A DNA stretch of 17,113 bases from Candidatus Cloacimonadota bacterium. GTDB lineage: Bacteria > Cloacimonadota > Cloacimonadia > Cloacimonadales > TCS61. Of this stretch, positions 13,707-17,113 are shown one piece after another. The position numbers and the translations under genes were made by a program. Positions within the stretch are counted from its first letter, which is position 1; the number at the start of each line of letters is the position of its first letter. Location of the stretch: the NCBI GenBank assembly GCA_014382915.1, contig JACNIV010000223.1, positions 1-17,113 of the forward strand. The letters are read 5' to 3'. The notes beneath the pieces are model-generated. The model was not told the origin of the DNA. It ran no database searches and saw only the letters and a list, made by a program, of their open reading frames with translations.

Positions 13707-13843
13707 AAGATCTTAGTTGATAACCTGCAGATATTCACAAAACGAAAATAATTTCCCGGAACCGTAAAGCCATATATTTTAAAAACTTACAGTTTTCCGA
13801 GAAATCAATCCACAGGTTATCCACAAAGTTATCCACAAGATCT
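13707..13843. other. DnaA-box cluster in a nested dyad: candidate origin or DnaA-titration site
   Basis: Two perfect DnaA boxes TTATCCACA (13817-13825 and 13829-13837) stand in tandem, 12 bases apart start to start. Looser relatives are CAATCCACA (13806-13814), ATATTCACA (13731-13739) and TTATCAACT on the - strand (13723-13715). Three nearly concentric inverted pairs frame the region: AAGATCT(T) at 13707 and 13837, TTGATAACCTG (13718-13728) with CAGGTTATCCA (13813-13823), and ATTTCCCGGAA (13751-13761) with TTCCGAGAAAT (13795-13805). Next to it, 13661-13700 has only 5 G or C of 40. The rest of the gap, 13617-13877, shows no gene. Confidence 0.5.
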
Positions 13844-13877
13844 GTAAGTAGCTGAAATTGGGCAATTAAGCTTGTTT

Positions 13878-14843
13878 TTAAGAACTGATGGCTTGCTTCA
13901 ATTCGTCCAGATAAACGGGGGCAGTACCCACTTTTCTTACCTTAAGACCAGCCGCAAAGTTAGCTATTTCGGCAGCCTGGGTCAGAGTCGCTCCGCTGAT
14001 CAATGCCATACTGATTGTAGCGACCACCGTATCTCCCGCTCCAGAGACATCAAAAACTTCGGTAGCTTTGGTAGAAATATGAACAGGTTTCTTATTCATC
14101 TGGAAAACAGACATCCCCTTATCACCAGTAGTGATCACCACACTGCATGATAGTTCTTCCATTATCTTTGTGCCGCATTTTTCCAGGCTCTCCCGGCTAC
14201 TCACCACGATCCCGCTCATCAGCTGTGCTTCTTTCAGATTGGGAGTAACAAGATCTATATCCTTGTAAAAATCCTTATGCCCGGGCTTGGGATCAATAAT
14301 CAATTTAATGTTATAAGCTTTTGAAAACAGCTTTAGTTCGTGCATCAATTTTCCGGAGATGGTTCCTTTGGCATAATCTGAAACAATGATCGCGGCCAGC
14401 TTGCTGTTCTTACTCAATTGTGACAAAAACATCTCACTGATATTTTCTTCTATATAATCTGTATTCTCGTAATCTATACGTAGCAGCTGCTGGTTCTGCC
14501 CTATTACCCGAATCTTCTGGATGGTGGTTTTCTGGGCATCTACATGAATACCTTCTGTATCAATTCCTTTTTGTCTGGCCAGGGAAAAGAAGGTTTCGCC
14601 GGACGCATCGTCTCCCAGCACTCCCAAAAGATAAGCATCGCCATCCAGAGTGGAGATATTGGCTGCCACGTTGGCTGCACCACCCAGCGCCCAGAGTTCC
14701 TGCCTGACCGATACAATAGGAATAGGAGCTTCCGGAGAGATACGCTCCACCTGACCAATAATATATTTATCCAGCATAAGATCACCGATCACAGCGATCT
14801 TGCCGTGGGGGAAAAGGTTTACTATTTGCAGAAGGTCAGTCAT
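13878..14843 (-). CDS. rfaE1: D-glycero-beta-D-manno-heptose-7-phosphate kinase
   Basis: A 321-residue PfkB-family sugar kinase equivalent to the N-terminal domain of HldE/RfaE. It phosphorylates heptose 7-phosphate at C1 on the way to ADP-heptose for the LPS inner core. Signs of this specificity are VIGDLMLDKYIIGQVERISPEAPIPIV at the N-terminus, GGAANVAANI, and RIDYEN; the PfkB signature DVSGAGDTVVATI begins at residue 265, with D271 the likely catalytic base. The adenylyltransferase half is absent, so a separate rfaE2 or hldE C-terminal gene should exist elsewhere. AAGGAG precedes the ATG. It implies a Gram-negative envelope. The upstream gap to the C11 gene is 64 bases. Confidence 0.93.
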   Translation of the reverse strand: MTDLLQIVNLFPHGKIAVIGDLMLDKYIIGQVERISPEAPIPIVSVRQELWALGGAANVAANISTLDGDAYLLGVLGDDASGETFFSLARQKGIDTEGIHVDAQKTTIQKIRVIGQNQQLLRIDYENTDYIEENISEMFLSQLSKNSKLAAIIVSDYAKGTISGKLMHELKLFSKAYNIKLIIDPKPGHKDFYKDIDLVTPNLKEAQLMSGIVVSSRESLEKCGTKIMEELSCSVVITTGDKGMSVFQMNKKPVHISTKATEVFDVSGAGDTVVATISMALISGATLTQAAEIANFAAGLKVRKVGTAPVYLDELKQAISS

Positions 14844-14907
14844 ATCTTCTCCTTTTCACTCTTACCTGCCGAACCTAATATCCGATCGTCTCATAAACCG
14901 TCAAATC

Positions 14908-16104
14908 TTATTCAAAGGTGTTTGCCAGAAAATTCTGCCAGCCGGTATCTGAAAAATCAAGCTGATTATACTCATCCCATCGTTCCTCGAAATAGTAGTG
15001 GGTATCTTCGTCAGGAAACCAGATGATACCTGCTCCGACCTTATCAGAAGTATAACCTGTGGGGTATTCATCTGTTTTTTGAAAGATAAAGCAATCATCG
15101 ATATTCGCCACTATCCGGTCGCAGAATTCAGCCAGAGAATCAGGGGGATTATGTTCCAGGATATTTGAAAAAAATTCCTTGATATCGACGTCTGCAGGCA
15201 GGTTCACTCCCCAGGCTTCATTGAATTCAATGCAATCTTGTCTGCTAAGGTAAAAGATACTATCGGCAGCATGAGCCGACCACCTTTCTGTAAACTCCGA
15301 AACATCTGCCAGCAGATTCGGGAAAAGCGAGGTCTTGAGTACCGAACAGGAAATCGGATAGAGCTCTTCCAACCAATAGAATTCATGAAAATAAAATGCA
15401 ATTTCCTCAGCCAAAATTTGCACCTGCGTATAATCTTCCCAATTAGAGAAAATGATCTGATAGGGAAAACCTAATGTAGGAACAGCATCTTCGGCAGCAA
15501 TAATGTAGTCGGTGTACGGATAAACTTCAGTGATAACTTCCATCGTCTGCATATTGCAGGCATCCAGTATCAGAATATCGAGCTGGCTATTAATATTTTT
15601 CAAGGCATTTTGAAAATCCTTCCCGGCAATGCTGATATAACTTCCACTCTCTTCATCAGGACAGAAACTGGGTGGTAGATCCCTGTTCAACGGATACCAG
15701 CCGTTGCCATGACTCCAGATGATAAGAGCTTTTTTATGGGAAGGATATTTATTGAAACCCCAATTGGCAAAGGCGGTTAGAGTGTTATAATCACCACTGT
15801 CGATCTCACCCAGGTAGTCGATCAGCTTCTTCTCGCCGGGATAGATACGATACCTATAAGCTCCGGTTATCTCATTATATTGACTATGATCTATCTGTAC
15901 GATCACGTTAATATCATCAGAAAAATCGGCTACCTGCATTTCAGCGATATCGGCGAGCGCTGCATCGTTCAAGCCATTATCTGCTGCTATATAGATGAGA
16001 ATGGTCCAATCCTTTTCCCGAGAGCTGCTGCAACCGAAAAGAAGGGAACAAATAAGCAGGATAAACAAATATCTGACTAGAGGAAAATCAATGTAGGAAT
16101 ACAT
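14908..16104 (-). CDS. Clostripain-family (C11) cysteine peptidase, lipoprotein
   Basis: A 398-residue protein of peptidase family C11. Its N-terminal signal ends in LFGC with C25 as the lipid-bearing residue, so it should be anchored in the outer or inner membrane. The catalytic histidine is H132 in IIWSHGNGW and the catalytic cysteine C183 in ILDACNMQTMEV. Clostripain-like peptidases cut after Arg or Lys; the acidic residues needed for that preference cannot be assigned by eye. The start lies three bases after the buk stop, so the two overlap as an operon, though the ribosome site is weak. Its role beside buk and rfaE1 is unclear; it may be a general nutritional or envelope protease. Confidence 0.85.
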   Translation of the reverse strand: MYSYIDFPLVRYLFILLICSLLFGCSSSREKDWTILIYIAADNGLNDAALADIAEMQVADFSDDINVIVQIDHSQYNEITGAYRYRIYPGEKKLIDYLGEIDSGDYNTLTAFANWGFNKYPSHKKALIIWSHGNGWYPLNRDLPPSFCPDEESGSYISIAGKDFQNALKNINSQLDILILDACNMQTMEVITEVYPYTDYIIAAEDAVPTLGFPYQIIFSNWEDYTQVQILAEEIAFYFHEFYWLEELYPISCSVLKTSLFPNLLADVSEFTERWSAHAADSIFYLSRQDCIEFNEAWGVNLPADVDIKEFFSNILEHNPPDSLAEFCDRIVANIDDCFIFQKTDEYPTGYTSDKVGAGIIWFPDEDTHYYFEERWDEYNQLDFSDTGWQNFLANTFE

Positions 16105-16107
16105 AAT

Positions 16108-17113
16108 CTATTTATATTCTTTAGCTTCTTCAATACCTTTCAGAACCCGCACGCCACCCTGGCAGAGAGCTTCCATCTCTTTCTCACCGGGAATAATATG
16201 TATGGGAGCCAGGAAAGCTATGCTTTTATTCAACTGCTCCACAACGTATGGATTATAGGCCAGTCCACCGGTCAGGAAAATGGCATCGATCTTTCCCTGC
16301 AACACAGTTGCGCAGGCACCTATTTCTTTAGCAATCTGGTAGATCATAGCCTCAAAAACAAGTTTGGCTTTTTGGTCACCGGCCTCGATCTTTTTCACAA
16401 TTTCCTGCCCATCATCTGTACCCAAGTAAGCAATTAAACCGCCTGTTTTGGTAAACATCTTCATCATTTCCTGGTGCGTATATCTGCCTGAGAAAGCCAT
16501 TTCCAGCAGATCTCCGACAGGCAGCGCTCCCGTCCGTTGCGGAGAGAAGGGTCCCATACCAAGCATGGCATTATTAACATCCACCACCCTGCCCTTCCTG
16601 ATAGCAGCCACACTAATGCCGCCGCCCATATGCACAGCGATCAAGTTTACCTCGGCAAACTCTTTTCCCAGTTTTTCCGCTACAGACATTCCGCAGTAAC
16701 GTATATTGAGAGCATGCAGCAGTGATTTTCTTTCTATCTGGGGACAGCCCGATATGCGTGCTATTTCCGGGAATTCATCAACCGTAACCGGATCGACGAT
16801 AAAAGAAGGTATCTTTAGCTCATCAGCAATGACTCTGGCCATGAAAGCTCCCAGGTTGGAAGCGTGGATCCGACCCCACATGGATGTGTCTTGCAGGTCT
16901 GTCAGCATGGTATTATTCACCTTGTAAGTTCCACTGCTAACGGATTTCACCAATCCACCACGACCTACCACGGCATTAAGTGTATCGGGAGATACAGAAT
17001 GCTTGAGTAGCGCCTGCAGAACGAGGTCTTTCCTGAATTCATACTGCTCGATAATGCCACTGAATTGGGCGATCTCTTCGGCAGTATGCCGCAGAGTTTC
17101 GGTGAATACCGGC
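16108..17113 (-). CDS. buk: Butyrate kinase (N-terminus beyond window)
   Basis: At least 335 codons are present, and the frame stays open to the end of the window, so the start lies outside. An internal GTG at 16971 is not the start, because upstream residues fit the family (FRKDLVLQALLKH and then AVVGRGGLVK). Acetokinase-family motifs follow: GTYKVNNTMLTDLQ, IHASNLGAF, FPEIARISG, HMGGGISVAAIRKGRVVDVNNA, MGPFSPQRTGALPVGD and LTGGLAYN. The enzyme converts butyryl phosphate and ADP to butyrate and ATP, or the reverse, or handles branched-chain acyl phosphates from amino-acid fermentation. A phosphotransbutyrylase gene would be expected upstream. Confidence 0.94.
   Translation of the reverse strand, partial: PVFTETLRHTAEEIAQFSGIIEQYEFRKDLVLQALLKHSVSPDTLNAVVGRGGLVKSVSSGTYKVNNTMLTDLQDTSMWGRIHASNLGAFMARVIADELKIPSFIVDPVTVDEFPEIARISGCPQIERKSLLHALNIRYCGMSVAEKLGKEFAEVNLIAVHMGGGISVAAIRKGRVVDVNNAMLGMGPFSPQRTGALPVGDLLEMAFSGRYTHQEMMKMFTKTGGLIAYLGTDDGQEIVKKIEAGDQKAKLVFEAMIYQIAKEIGACATVLQGKIDAIFLTGGLAYNPYVVEQLNKSIAFLAPIHIIPGEKEMEALCQGGVRVLKGIEEAKEYK

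Noticed and set aside
1..17113. tRNA or rRNA genes
   Set aside because: I read the intergenic stretches on both strands and saw no cloverleaf with a T-loop GTTCRA motif in a proper context; the GGTTCAAGG repeats near 9813-9844 resemble a T-loop but lack the rest of a tRNA.

Overview
The window looks like chromosomal DNA of an uncultured Gram-negative anaerobe. A heptose kinase for LPS core, signal peptides and a lipoprotein point to an outer membrane, and butyrate kinase points to fermentation. The AT-rich, compact style and gene content would fit Candidatus Cloacimonadota or a related FCB-group lineage, but that placement is inference and no marker here proves it.

Layout. From 1 to about 7455 everything reads on the + strand; from about 7720 to 17113 everything reads on the - strand, and the two halves converge in a gene-poor gap at 7456-7774. 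The left end (1-3989) carries the tail of a possible UDP-GlcNAc 2-epimerase, a fucose/arabinose-isomerase-fold protein and a secreted GH31 glycosidase, probably a small sugar-processing operon.

Positions 4000-7700 form an accessory island. It holds a RelBE-type toxin-antitoxin pair, a 167-bp MITE-like element just upstream of a four-helix membrane protein, an MNT/HEPN toxin-antitoxin pair, and a very AT-rich pair (an exported small protein and a DUF2971 protein). Diverged direct copies of one 44-bp sequence sit at both edges (4018-4061 and 7637-7680; 35 of 44 identical). A 33-bp promoter-like block is repeated inside the island, in front of the MNT/HEPN pair and in front of the exported-protein/DUF2971 pair.

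The right half is housekeeping. Read in transcription order it is butyrate kinase (partial), a C11 clostripain-like lipoprotein, heptose-7-phosphate kinase, a 261-bp intergenic region with two perfect DnaA boxes in a nested dyad, the NAD operon nadC-nadA-nadB, a large-type SRP RNA gene, hisS, and groES-trxA. A CIRCE-like HrcA operator precedes groES, which has no groEL beside it. The SRP RNA is easily missed because an open hisS reading frame runs back through part of it.

The most rewarding leads are the repeat-bracketed island with its duplicated promoter, the DnaA-box dyad between rfaE1 and nadC (possible oriC or DnaA-titration site), the MITE-like element with 12-bp terminal inverted repeats inside 15-16-bp direct repeats, and the CIRCE-like site.
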